DNA of 64,000 bases from positions 83,291,501 to 83,355,500 of the forward strand of contig CP136890.1 in the NCBI GenBank assembly GCA_034359265.1, in the 5' to 3' direction. Shown here one piece after another: positions 1 through 10,435 of this stretch. Source of the DNA: Canna indica. Taxonomy: Eukaryota; Streptophyta; Magnoliopsida; Zingiberales; Cannaceae. Position 1 is the stretch's first letter; each line of letters begins with the position of its first letter. Both the position numbers and the translations under genes were made by a program. The notes beneath the pieces were generated by a model that worked only from the letters and a program-made list of their open reading frames with translations, was not told the DNA's origin and searched no databases.

Positions 1-998
1 CCCGCCTTCTTACCGAGAGAGCTTTCCCGCCTCTATTCCTAAGACCTACTCCTAACTTAGATTACACAAGTGGCTTTACACTTTATACACCAAGGTAACC
101 ACTTACACACAAGACCACACACAAGGTCTTCTTACAAGCTCAAGTAAATTTAAGTAAAACAAATAAAAAACAATTCTATTACAAGAGGAGGAAGAAGAGA
201 AGTTATCACAATGAAAACACCTCTTCTTTTTTAGCATAGCACCCTTACTGAACCCTTTAATGAAGAAGACTTGAAGATGAGGGATCAAGAGCTAGGTTTG
301 AAGAATTTGATCAATTGAGAAGCTTAGAGGATGCTAAAGATCACTCTTTGAAGGTTATTGGCATCAATAGTTACCTAGGAGAGAGAGAGAAGAGTATTTA
401 TAATCCTCCAATCAAACGGCTCGTCAACGGGCGCATTTTTGCCTGTTGCCGACGCCTGGTTGCTTGCCGGTCAATCGTCGGTCGACCGACTGATCGACCG
501 CCCAGCGATCGCTGGCATTCTGCCCTTCTATCGCTCTGTTTGGTCGACCGAAGTGGACACTACCATTTTTTGGCCTCGTTCGGTCGACTGACCAGTCGAC
601 CGAAGTAGTCACTACCAATTTTTGGCATTGTTCAGTCGACCGAAGTGGCTATTGCCATTTTTTAACATCATTCGATCGATCGATCGATCGGTCGACCGAA
701 CCTGGACTGGAAAATTTCTTTTTAGATCTTCTTGTTGCGCGCTTTGTTTTCTAGTTCCGTTCTTCAGCGTGCTCCAACTCGAAAAACTTCTCATATATTC
801 TTTTGATTTGACCAAGCCATCTCTGGTGCACGCATTGGTTTGTTTCAAGATCGATGTCGCAAGACGTGAAACTTGACTTGTCATTTATCAATCCTGTGAG
901 CTTCATACTTCAAGAACTTAGTTAAACAGATTTGGTTTGTTATCATCAAAATAGTCATGAAGAGAATAGAGCATGAAAGAAAAAACATTCAGCCAACA
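1..998 (-). repeat. 3' LTR of element A (partial)
   Basis: It matches 6471-7525 almost along its whole length and ends in CA at 998 (TG on the minus strand). Relative to the other LTR it lacks 64 bp, equivalent to 7023-7086, exactly between two GGTCGA repeats. A TATA-like TATAAATAC lies on the minus strand at 394-402, next to a cluster of GGTCGACC palindromes at about 470-700. Confidence 0.85.
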
Positions 999-1404
999 AT
1001 CTCCCTATTTTTGATGATGACAAACCATTGACGATAAAGAGCAACAAAAAGTCTATATGTAATATATTCGTCAATTAGTATGAAGCATGAGTTTATAAGT
1101 GGATATATGAGAGCATTTAAAAGATGATGTATACATATTGTATTTAGAGCTCCCCATATCATCATGTATATATATTTTTTAACTCTCCCCCTATCATCAT
1201 GACAACCTATAAACATTAACATGTTAACTCTCCCCCTTTTGTCATCCATCAAAAAGAATAGCAAAATACTTACAAATAAGAAGTTCCAAATATAACAGGT
1301 CATTCAATCATCAATTAATTCTTAAAGATAAAGAGTTTCAAATACAAATATAAAGTCGATCAAGCAAAGTGTAGTGTTGATACAAGTCCATAAAATTAAT
1401 TATA

Positions 1405-2543
1405 TTAAACATCAGATGGACTAATCATCCTCAAGTGGTGGAGGTGGTAGATGCGACTGATAGTATTGCCAAATCTCATCCACCCGACCATACATCTCAT
1501 CAACCCGACGATCGTACTCATCCACTTATTGACCGTACTGGTCAACACGTTGACCATATTTATCCATAGCCGGCCATGCTCATCGATCATCTGACCATAC
1601 TCATTGATCCGTTGGCCGTACTCGTTTAAACGTTCTTTTATGCCTCTGTTCCATTCCACCTGGTCGATATAAAACTGAGCAAAACGATGCTCCAGATCAC
1701 CCAAACGCTCAATGGGAGTGTCGGTTGATGAGCTTCCACTAACATCTCCTGCCTCCATGACTATGTCATGATCAGTGTGCTCCGCAGGTTCCCCTCGCAC
1801 TCTTTTATCGTGCTGATTTTCAAGAATTTTCATACGGTTGAGAGAGGATGAATCTATGGCTTTGGGCACAGGATCTATTTCAAATCTAGATTTGTTTACC
1901 CCAGCAGCATAGATAAAGTGAGAGATCACTGAGGCATAGGGTAGGGCTTGCTTCTTTGAGGCATGAACATCTGCTATGTAGCGAAGCATAAGATCAGGAC
2001 GATTTATGGGTATGCGGGACATATCAAAGAAGAATACCCTAGTACTCACACTGGTTACTCATCATAGTGACCTGCTCTAGGAAGAATATTATATACAATG
2101 ATAAGGTGCATGATCCTAGCTGAGGTTGACAGTTTGATGCTTTGGGTAGGAAGTATCCCTTGATAGTCCTCAGGACAGATGGCTGATATAACTTCATGAC
2201 TAGGAAAATCCTCATGAAAGAGGTGTGTGGACATCTTATATATTGATCTTCCTAGCAGAGGAAATCTAATCTAGCCTGATCTAGCCTGATCTATCACGAG
2301 GTTGGAGAAAAATGCTTTGATCAAGATGGGACATACTAGTACTTGTTTTCCTATATACTCTACCCATCCCAGGCTTGCAAGTTTACCTCTAATGTCATAC
2401 TGCTCTAGGTCACCTAAGTTAACTGGACGAGTCTGCAGGACAGCTCTGTCCGCAAATCTAGGGGCTTGAGTCTTGCCTATAGCGGTCAAAAGATTATCGG
2501 GCAAGCTTGGAAGCTTTGTCTTCGGTGCCATTCTGCAAGACAA
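1405..2543 (-). pseudogene. Second ORF of element A, plant transposon-associated domain (Transposase_32-like), broken
   Basis: The minus strand reads from MAPKTKLPSL (ATG near 2531) through a segment on rRPVNLGDLEQ-type residues. After in-frame stops it continues with ILPRAGHYDE and LPYASVISHFIYAAG. This order (ILPR-GH, then a Leu-rich helix, then LPY...F.-.GV) resembles the 'putative plant transposon protein' domain found in many plant LTR elements. The C-terminal part is hydrophilic and has a short repeat (EYGQRINEYGQMIDEHG). At least one stop lies near 2271 and others near 2050. It lies at the 3' end of the element, where Copia elements normally carry no gene. Function unknown. The family call is from memory of motifs, not a search. 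Confidence 0.5.
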
Positions 2544-2563
2544 TTAGGATGATGTGTAGATGA

Positions 2564-4812
2564 TTAGCTTTGATGAGTAATGCATGCTCTTAAAGCAAGG
2601 AGAGGAAACACTTTTAAGATCGACATAAATTCGTACAATGTCTCCTTTTTTAAAAAAAATTGGATTTTAACATTAAATCTCAATGTGTGAGAAAAAGAAA
2701 AAGATAGGATCCAAAAAAATATAAAATGGGTAACAAATAAAATAGCAAACATAAGTTTGAATCATTAATATTCTCCTTCCAACTGAAGGCTTTTGTTTTA
2801 ACAAGATGAAGATGAGAAAGTTTAATTAACAAAAGTAAAGATATCTCATGAAAAAAAAATCCCTTTTTAAAAAAATAATGTTAAGAGTAAAGATATCTCA
2901 TGAAAGAAAACAAACTTTTACTTACACAAGAACCATGAGAGATTTGATTTTCCTTCCCTAAAACTTATTTTTGAAGTAAAAATACTAAGGAAAATCATCA
3001 TCCATAAAAAAAAAATGAACCATAATTTTTATGAGTGAATCTAGACATAGAGAGAAGGAAAGATGAAGAATCCACTCAACATTATGAACTAACTCATGTA
3101 TGATAGCTAAAAGTTGAGTCTTTTACCTTGGAGGAGAAGAAGAAACCTTAAAACCAAGAACAGAGGGGTGAGTGGCCAGTTGAAGTGATCAAGGAAGCCC
3201 TACTTTCGGGCTTAAAAACTTGGGTTAAAGGGCTGAGATTAAAACAGGTGGCCAAATGGGTGGACAGGATTAATTTCTGTCCGTCAGTCGATCGGGCGGT
3301 CGCATGTTGTGCAACCACTCGAGCTGCAATGGGATTTCCTAAGCCCAAAAAAAATATTTTTGAGAGATCTATATATTGAAACTTTATGATTTTTTTTATG
3401 AACTAGGCTTCATGAGAATTATAAAGAGTCAAGAGTCATTCAAAAAGAATATCTCTACAATTTTCTAGAAAATCTACAAGTTCGCAGTGACATTTTTGTA
3501 AATATGAGTCATTTGTCAAACATTTTTAGATTTTGTCCAAACTTTCTAGATACCAAAATATGATTATTTAAAGCATGTATATTGCGTTTGAGATAAAGAT
3601 AATATCATTTGGTCAAAATTTTACCTTAGCATGATTTCATTCAAAAATAAACATGTTAACATGAAATTGCTAAGTATCAATCTTTAACTTATACTCATGG
3701 TTTTTCAAGTATAGACACATGAACACCTAACATAAGTAAATCTAAACATGTTTATGAAGTTTGAACTCAAAAAAAAATTTCTAAATCAAATTATTGACTT
3801 AGGTCAAACTTTTTTAATTTTGAGTCTCCTAAGATGAGCTAGTTGTCATTTTATCCATTACATATGATTTTTCAATTTTAATCACATGGATGAAAATCAT
3901 GAGTAAGCTCAGACATGTTTATCAAGTTTCAACTTAAAATGAAGTCTCTAAGATGAAATTCTACCTAGAGCTCATTTCATTTAAACAAAGTTTCATAAAA
4001 TTGCCTAAGTTATCAAAATTTTACCTACTCATGAAATTTTAAATAATTATCATGCAAAATTATTCATAAGCATAGAGAAATTATTTTACCAAGAGAATAG
4101 AGGTGTTATGTAAGAATTTTACCAAAATGAAACTCATACCTCATTTCTTGAGAAATTCCAAAATTTCCACTTTCTTTCCATTTTCTTTTAGTCTTTCATT
4201 TTATCATAACTTGCAAGTATACTTCATTAATAGTAATCAAACCATATCTACTAGCACGTTATCATACTAAATAGCAAGGATAAGGATCAAATATCATTTT
4301 CAAATACCTACTTTGCTATGTAGTAGAGATTCATTTATAAATAAGTCAAAGTGATACCAGAATGAATCAAAGAGATCTCAAAATGTGAAATTTTAAAAAA
4401 TAAGATATTCAACCATTCCTATTGGTTGAAAACTGAAAGACCAAAATGAGCATACGATTTAGAACCGTAAGGTCGCATGAGCCCGTTATAGCCTACATAG
4501 GTCTCCGAAGAGACCGAAAATCAAAAATATTTTTGAAAGCATATCATGAGTGAAAAAAATCAATTTAAGCAAGTATCATGAACTCCAACTATTAATGGAT
4601 CAATTAAAGTTAAGAGATGATACCAACCCTTTTAGATGTCAACTTTCATTTCCATAGGCATCTAGGTGAGAATCTTGAAGTTGCAACCATGAAAGGATCT
4701 TTCATTGAATTCTTGGCCAACTTCAACACATCACTTTCTCTTATCCTTATTGTGTGGTAGCTCCCCCTACAAAAGATCATGAAACTTTTGATATCCAAAT
4801 GGCTTTGGGTCC
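2564..4812. other. AT-rich non-coding interior of element A
   Basis: No convincing ORF. The sequence is made of diverged, AT-rich segments with recurring phrases around CATGTTTATNAAGTTT and ACTCATGA. Similar phrases recur in the equivalent part of element B (29112-32570). A better-conserved block at about 4428-4516 includes a perfect 16-nt hairpin (4500-4515). Confidence 0.7.
4500..4515 (-). other. Hairpin with C(UUCG)G loop, element A
   Basis: On the transcribed (minus) strand the sequence is GGTCTC-TTCG-GAGACC, a perfect 6-bp stem closed by C-G around a UUCG tetraloop, an exceptionally stable RNA fold. The same 16 nt occur in element B at 32324-32339, inside a conserved block of roughly 100 nt. 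Confidence 0.6.
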
Positions 4813-6082
4813 TTAGGGGTTAAAGGGCTTAGGAACCCAAAGTGTCTTTGCCACACTTGGATTCATCTTAAAAGCACAATCATAAATGGCATGCCCGTAG
4901 ACACCACAACAAAAATAATGTCCATTAAATTTCTTCTTTTCATTTTTCTTATGGACATGATCTATAATGTTAGAATGCTTAGCATGAAAAACATGATGAG
5001 CATGAGCATTCTTATAGGAAATATTTTTCTTTTGAGGCTTCCTAAATGAGACATTTTGATTTTTTGAATTGAGAGAAGAAGTATTAGCTTTTCTACTCAA
5101 AATCAACATCTCATTTTTCAAATCATTTATAGATTTATGCAAAGCATGCAATTGGGTTTTCAATATGTTATTTTCATTCTTTAACATGTTATTTTTGTTT
5201 TTCAAATCCTTAGTGTCAATACTTAAAGCATCATGACATGGATTAGATACACTAATTTTTAGCTTCTCATTTTCTAGTTTAGCATCATGTAAATGAGAGC
5301 TAAGAGTCAAGTTTTCCTTCTTTAATTTTTTATTTTCTTTATCTTTTTTAACCATCAAGGCATACATGATTTTATATTCATTCATTAATTCATCAGAAGA
5401 CATGCCATGAGAACTAGATGAATTAATACTACCCTTTTTGTTATCATGACTAAAAGAAGAAGGGTGTACCTCATCATTAGTATTCATGAGACAATCTTTT
5501 GAATTAGCTTCATAGTCATGGTAAGAGGATGCTTCATTCGAATAAGATGATGATGTTGAAGCATTTGACCTCTTCTTGGTCTTGTTCTTCATGGAAGGTC
5601 AATTTTTCTTCACATGCCCCTTTTCCTTGCATGCATGATACACTACCTTCCTTTTTTGGCTCTTGGAGCTACTCCTTTGACTAGAAGAGCTATGGACATC
5701 AAAATCTAGATTAGTGGTAGGTGAAAGACCATTGTCATCACTACCTTCATTAGAAGTGTCAATCTCTTCGGTCTTAGCATAATCATATAGCATGTTTAAA
5801 GTTGCCTAAATATCGAAAGCCGAAGTACAATGTATGACTTTTTCAAAGATGTTATTTTCCAAATAACAATATAAGCAATGCCTTAGCATTTAGTTCAAAC
5901 CTATTAATTTGTTCTTGGGTCCATGCATCTATATTTTCCTTAGGTTCTATGTATTTTGACTTTACCATATTAAAAACAACTAAACCTTGAGTCTTTAGGA
6001 AAGTGTACATTCTACTCTTCCAAAGACCAATGTTAGACTCATCGAACCTAGGAGGTGTAGACGCTACCAACTCTAGTGTCAT
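4813..6082 (-). pseudogene. gag: Copia-type gag of element A, disrupted
   Basis: It starts at ATG 6082 (MTLELVASTPPRF), 53 bp inside the primer binding site. The N-terminal part (GLWKSRMYTFLKTQG, then W-QEQI) matches the DUF4219/UBN2-type Gag of plant Copia elements. Two zinc knuckles follow: CHACKEKGHVKKN at about 5600-5640, which has lost its last Cys to a stop, and CFCCGVYGHAIYDC near 4890. Between them lies a Lys/Glu/Asn-rich coiled-coil stretch. Compared with element B the frame is broken near 5850, a TAG replaces the Trp codon of the IWATLN motif, and a TGA replaces the last Cys of knuckle 1. It would form the particle core and bind RNA if intact, but this copy cannot make a full protein. 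Confidence 0.85.
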
Positions 6083-6135
6083 TTTCGGATCGAGACTAGA
6101 TGTAGACGAGATGGTGAAATCTCAAACTACGACCC

Positions 6136-6147
6136 GCTCTGATACCA
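6136..6147 (-). other. Primer binding site of element A
   Basis: The minus strand reads TGGTATCAGAGC, complementary to the 3' end of initiator-Met tRNA. It is separated from the LTR by 2 bp and fixes the orientation of the element. Confidence 0.85.
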
Positions 6148-6868
6148 ATTGTTGGGTGAAATGGTCACACTAGAGGGGGGGTGAATAGTATGTTAACTAA
6201 ATCTTATCGCTTAATTTCGTTTTTAATCGTTTCTTGTAACTTAGGCAATTCACAATTCTAATATTCAATGTGTAAGCAATAAGTAAGGAAATTAAGCAAA
6301 CTCAAAAGAGACAATGCAAACATAATTATTTATAGTGGTTCGGCCCCAATGCCTACTCGTGCTTAGAATTTCACACCCAAATTTACTAAATTATGAGTAG
6401 CTTACAATTGAGGACTTTACACCGGAAAGACCCTACACTCACCTCGAAGGCACTTCCACACCCGAAAGTATCCCGCCTTCTTACCGAGTGAGCTTTCCCG
6501 CCTCTATTCCTAAGACCTACTCCTAACTTAGATTACACAAGTGGCTTTACACCTTATACACTAAGGTAACCACTTACACACAAGACCACACACAAGGTCT
6601 TCTTACAAGCTCAAGTAAATTTAAGTAAAAATAAATAAAAAAACAATTATATTACAAGAGGAGGAAGAAGAGAAGTTATCACAATGAAAACACCTCTTCT
6701 TTTTGAGCCTAGCACCCTTGATGAGCCCTTTAATGAAGAACACTTGAAGATGATGGATCGAGAGCTAGGTTTGAAAAATTTGATCAATTGAGAAGCTTAG
6801 AGGATGCTAAAGATCACTCTTTGAAGGTTATTGGCATCAATAGTTACCTAGGAGAGAGAAAGAGAAGA

Positions 6869-6877
6869 GTATTTATA
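6869..6877 (-). promoter_or_regulatory. Putative TATA box of the element A LTR
   Basis: TATAAATAC on the minus strand, followed by CTCTTC. The same motif sits at the same place in every LTR of this family in the window: 394-402, 28365-28373, 34867-34875 and 60242-60250. This supports a real core promoter. Confidence 0.6.
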
Positions 6878-6939
6878 ATCCTCCAATAAAACGGCTCATC
6901 AACGGGCCCCTTTTTGCTTGTTGCCTACGCCCAGTCGCT

Positions 6940-7230
6940 TGTCGGTTGATCATCGATCGATCGACTGATCGATCGCCCAGCGATCGCTGGCATTCTGCCC
7001 TTTTGTCGCTTTGTTCGGTCGATCGGAGGGTCGACTGACTGTATCACGATTTTGATCCTCTACTGACCGATCGATTAATCGGTCGACCGAAGTGGACACT
7101 ACCATTTTTTGGCCTTGTTTGATCGACTGACCGGTCGACCGAAGTAGCCACTGCCAATTTTTGGCATTGTTCGATCGACCGAAGTGGCTACTGCCATTTT
7201 TAACATCATTCGGTCGACCGACCGGTCGAT
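6940..7230. repeat. GGTCGACC palindrome cluster in the U3 of the LTR
   Basis: About 60-bp units, each holding one or two near-palindromes (GGTCGACC, CGACCGGTCG, CGATCGATCG) followed by GAAGTGG-CACT-CCATTTTT. Related clusters are at 470-700, 28427-28770, 34915-35220 and 60305-60505, always just upstream of the TATA box in the transcribed direction. Confidence 0.7.
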
Positions 7231-7525
7231 CGAACCTGGACTGGAAAATTTCTTTTTAGATCTTCTCGTTGCGCGCTTTGGTTCCGTTCTTCAGCGTGTT
7301 CCAACTCGAAAGACTTTCCATGTATTCTTTTGATTTGACCAAGCCATCTCTGGTGCACACATTGGTTTGTTTCAAGATCGATGTCACAAGATATGAAACT
7401 TGACTTGTCATTTATCAATGTTGCGAGCTTCATATTTCAAGAACTTGGTTAAACAGATTTGGATTGTTATCATCAAAATAGTCATGAAGAGAATAGAGCA
7501 TGAAGGAAAAAACCTTCAGCCAACA

Positions 7526-9187
7526 AGTGATTAAGGATTTAATTTTTGTAAATTTCGAATTTATTTCCTTGATGTGCTGGAAATTCTTTTGCTGAAAACT
7601 ATATGCTGAATTGTTGATTTAGGGCTGATTTTGAAATCCATGTTGAGGTGTGTATAGTTTACTGAACATAGTCATCTAACCTATCATTGTGACCAGAAAA
7701 CATAGTCTGGATCCATTGGACACACTCTGGAAACTAGATTCTAGTTAGATACACCAGTTTGGGGTTAATAGTAAACTGAGAATAAAACCCTAAAACAAAA
7801 CTCTAATTTTGGGTGATGATAATTTTTAATTGCATAATTAAAATGCAAGGGGCAGCATAATCATTATGAACCAATAAATAAATATCATGCATGGAATAAA
7901 ACCTCACGAGTTTATAATATTTCGGGTCTAGGAGTTGGGATTGGGCATTGGGCATTGTGGAGTTTTCCCAATAGAGACATCTCTAAGACACTGTAGGAGA
8001 CACTTGACTTAGGTCATATTGCGTCATATCTTTATGAATGGTGGAGAGACTCGGTTAGGAGTTGGATTGCGGGTCTGGCCCGAAAGGTTGGATGATAAAT
8101 TTCCAACCTGTGGAACAAGTTCGAATGAGCAAATCCCGATTATTCCTGTGTATCTTGTGAAATAAGTTCGGACGGGCAAATCCTGATTGTTCCCAAGATT
8201 CTATATTTAAAGGAATAAGTTCAGATGGGCGAATCCTGATTATTCCCGCGTTATCATTTTGGAACAAGTTCGGATGGGCAAATCCTGATTGTTCCTGTGT
8301 TTTCTCGTGGAACAAGTTCGGACAGGCAAATCTCGATTGTTCCCGAGTTTCTTTAAGGAATAAGTTCGAACGGACAAAATTTGATTATTCCTGTGATATC
8401 TTAAAGGGGCAAGTTCAGACGAGCGAATCTCGATTGTTCCTATGTGTCTCATGGAGCAAGTTCGGACAATCAAATCCCAATTGCTCCCGAGTTTCTTGGT
8501 TATAGGATAAGTTCGGACGGGCCAATCCCGATTATCCTAGTAACCCTTGTATATGTCATATTGCATTAGGGCATGGTAGGCTTAGACCTATTGTACTTCA
8601 CCGTCAGGGTGTTGGATGCCTTCGGGCATGTGGTTGCCAGATGGCCTGTTAGCTAGTCACTCCCTTGTAACCTTTCCTGCTTGAGTTAGGTGTTTTGCAT
8701 TATGCTATATATCTGTGTTTGGTTTCTCGTGAGGATTGGTAGAACCACTCACTGAGTTCTTTGAACTCACCCGTTGTCGTTATTTTTATTTTGCAGAGCC
8801 TGACCGGTAAAGTAGGCTGGAGCACTTGGCACGGCTGGTGGGCAGAGGAGCTACATTGATCTCATAGCAGTCCTAGTTAGGAGTCTTGCCCATCTATATC
8901 TCTATCTTAGGACGTTTCACTCTTTTAATATGCTTGTTCAAACTAGGATTGACCGATTTACCACGTCTCTATTTCATAACATTAGGAGCTGTAAAGAATA
9001 TTTTAAAAAGCTATGTTATCTTGCAATATATAAATGATATATCATTTCAAAATATAAAAGTTTCGAAGTTCGCAAATGTTACCAGCACCCTCTATCGATG
9101 TTTGAGAGGCAAGAACTTTCGGTTGTGTTGCCCCAGTGGATAGATTAGAATGTGTTTGAATGTCTAGCCACTTAGGAGCTTGTTCCA
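7526..9187 (+). repeat. Older LTR, left part displaced by element A
   Basis: The stretch contains the CACTCACTGAGTT...GAACTCACCC signature seen in Tekay/Retand-type plant LTRs. It ends in CCA just before a tRNA-Met-like primer site (9189-9200), which suggests the 3' end of a plus-strand 5' LTR. The left end lies beyond element A, outside the window, so no TSD can be read. No gene is seen. The centre (8112-8540) is a tandem hairpin array. Confidence 0.5.
8112..8540. repeat. Nine-copy, ~48-bp tandem array of hairpins
   Basis: Units begin near 8112, 8159, 8212, 8260, 8308, 8355, 8405, 8453 and 8504. Each has the form GGAAYAAGTTCGG...CCGATTRTTCC, an inverted repeat. In most copies the two arms match each other even though the copies differ: GGAATAA/TTATTCC (8212, 8355), GGAACAA/TTGTTCC (8260, 8308), GGAGCAA/TTGCTCC (8453) and GGATAA/TTATCC (8505). 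Copies 1, 2 and 7 have a mismatch. It is not coding. Confidence 0.8.
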
Positions 9188-9188
9188 T

Positions 9189-9200
9189 TGGTATCAGATT
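9189..9200 (+). other. Possible primer binding site of the older LTR element
   Basis: TGGTATCAGATT, 10 of 12 positions like the initiator-Met tRNA complement, directly after a CA-ending LTR-like sequence. The internal region that should follow is not recognisable, so this element is decayed or truncated. Confidence 0.4.
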
Positions 9201-10077
9201 TGGCAGTAAGTATAAGAGACAATTTCAAATCAATCTACTCGCAATATAAAACTTGATGATGCGTAATATGCTAGGAAAAATAAAATAACGAAGATAAATA
9301 ATTGAATTCCAACTCTTTAATGACATAGTAAAGTAATAAACTTTCAATATAACCTTTGCAAGCTTACTAATTCTTGCTAACACCAAATTAATCATCATCT
9401 TATATCTCCAAAATATTGTTTCATAACAGTGCTCCTCACACAAAAAAATAATCAATTCCTAACTAAAGCAATAAACGCATTCAACATGGACCTACCATTG
9501 GAGTTCTAAAAAATAAAATAGTAAAAACATTTTTTTCTAACTCACCAATTCTAATCCTAGGTGCCTCCGTTGAGATCCCTACTTGCGCATCACTCAAGTA
9601 GAACCAAAAGATACATTTTATTTCCCAGCAACTTGTGAAACTTACCCTCATACTGTCACATTTCGCTTAAACATAACAAATAATCCTTGCAATTAAAAAC
9701 TATATAATTTTTAATCAATATTTTTGCAATTCAAAATATTGTCATTCTAAATCAGTATCTATACTTGTTAAATCTTTGCTCAATAGATCTAGCTTTGTCA
9801 ATACATAGATGATTCAACTTTGTTAAATAGAGCTTTCATATAATGGTTTCAACTTTATTAAACATAGCATATGCAGAACTATTTCAGATTTGTTAAAGGC
9901 TGAATCAACTCTGTTACCAAGCTCAAACAACTTTGACATAGAGCTGATTTAGCTCCGTAACAGAGTTGAACAAACTAGAGCTGATCTAGCTCTATAATTG
10001 AGCCGAATTAGTTCTTTTAAACAAAGTCAAATCATCTAGTATAAAATAGACAAAAAAAATTAAATGACATAACTTAC
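9201..10077. other. AT-rich sequence, no gene
   Basis: No supported ORF. 9780-10020 has diverged short repeats around TTCAACTTTRTTAAA and GAGCTGATTTAGCTC. It probably belongs to the CACTA remnant to its right. Confidence 0.5.
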
Positions 10078-10192
10078 CGACGCCATTGTTATGTGTCTCC
10101 TCTGTGTTCCCTAGTTGCACACTATTAGTTGATGGATGAGAAGGTGCAGTGGACTGTGTGGTTGATCTCAAAGATCGTTTTTTCGGTGCCAT
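10078..10192 (-). pseudogene. First exon of a TNPA-like CACTA gene (remnant)
   Basis: ATG at 10192 opens MAPKKRSLRSTTQSTAPS, a short basic, Ser/Thr-rich exon that ends at a clean donor (GTAAGT, 10077-10072). Its place, just downstream of a TNP2-like C-terminus on the same strand, matches the gene order in the intact CACTA element at 17633-24867, where the second gene also starts with a short basic exon. Later exons were not found. Function inferred from position only. Confidence 0.4.
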
Positions 10193-10435
10193 ATGCAAAG
10201 CTGCAAGATCATGTATTATGTTGATCAGTAATAATGTAATCAACATTTGACATAATTCTAACTTTAAAGAGAAAAAGAGAAAAGGTAACCAGACAAATAA
10301 GACACAAATCATTGTTACATCTCAACATCGCTATTGTCTGAATGACATAGTTCATCGTTTTTGAAGTTGATTGTTTCATCCTCAAATTCAGTCTGATCAT
10401 CCACTATAGCAGTTGTTTGAACACTATACTCAAAC

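Larger units (their letters stand above)
1..7525 (-). mobile_element. LTR element A, Copia-type gag-only, left end outside window
   Basis: Two related LTRs flank an internal region: 1-998 (incomplete, starts before the window) and 6150-7525. Read on the minus strand the order is LTR, primer binding site matching TGGTATCAGAGC (initiator-Met tRNA type), gag with two zinc knuckles, long AT-rich non-coding DNA, a second ORF, then a purine-rich tract (AAAAATAGGGAGAT) just before the 3' LTR. I see no protease, integrase or reverse transcriptase in the 5.15-kb internal part, so the element is non-autonomous and would need proteins from a relative. This resembles published TR-GAG elements (LTR plus gag only). 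The TSD cannot be checked because one end is missing. It sits inside an older LTR that continues at 7526. Confidence 0.85.
6150..7525 (-). repeat. 5' LTR of element A
   Basis: It starts TGTTGGGTGAAATG and ends TTCAGCCAACA on the plus strand (TG...CA), 1376 bp. It has the AGAGGGGGGGTGAATAG motif and the TTCGGCCCCAATGCC motif common in plant Copia LTRs. The GGTCGACC palindrome cluster is at about 6940-7230 and the putative TATA box at 6869-6877, both on the side expected for U3 in minus orientation. Confidence 0.85.

Noticed and set aside
315..884. Overlapping open frames on both strands in the GGTCGACC region
   Set aside because: They arise from palindromic repeats lacking stops in several frames; no protein family resemblance and the region is LTR.
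8055..8473. Frames with repeated RTCS/SELAPL residues
   Set aside because: Artefacts of the hairpin array; units vary in length and do not hold one frame.
8112..8540. CRISPR-like array
   Set aside because: Repeats are degenerate, spacers are not unique, and the DNA is from a plant nucleus.
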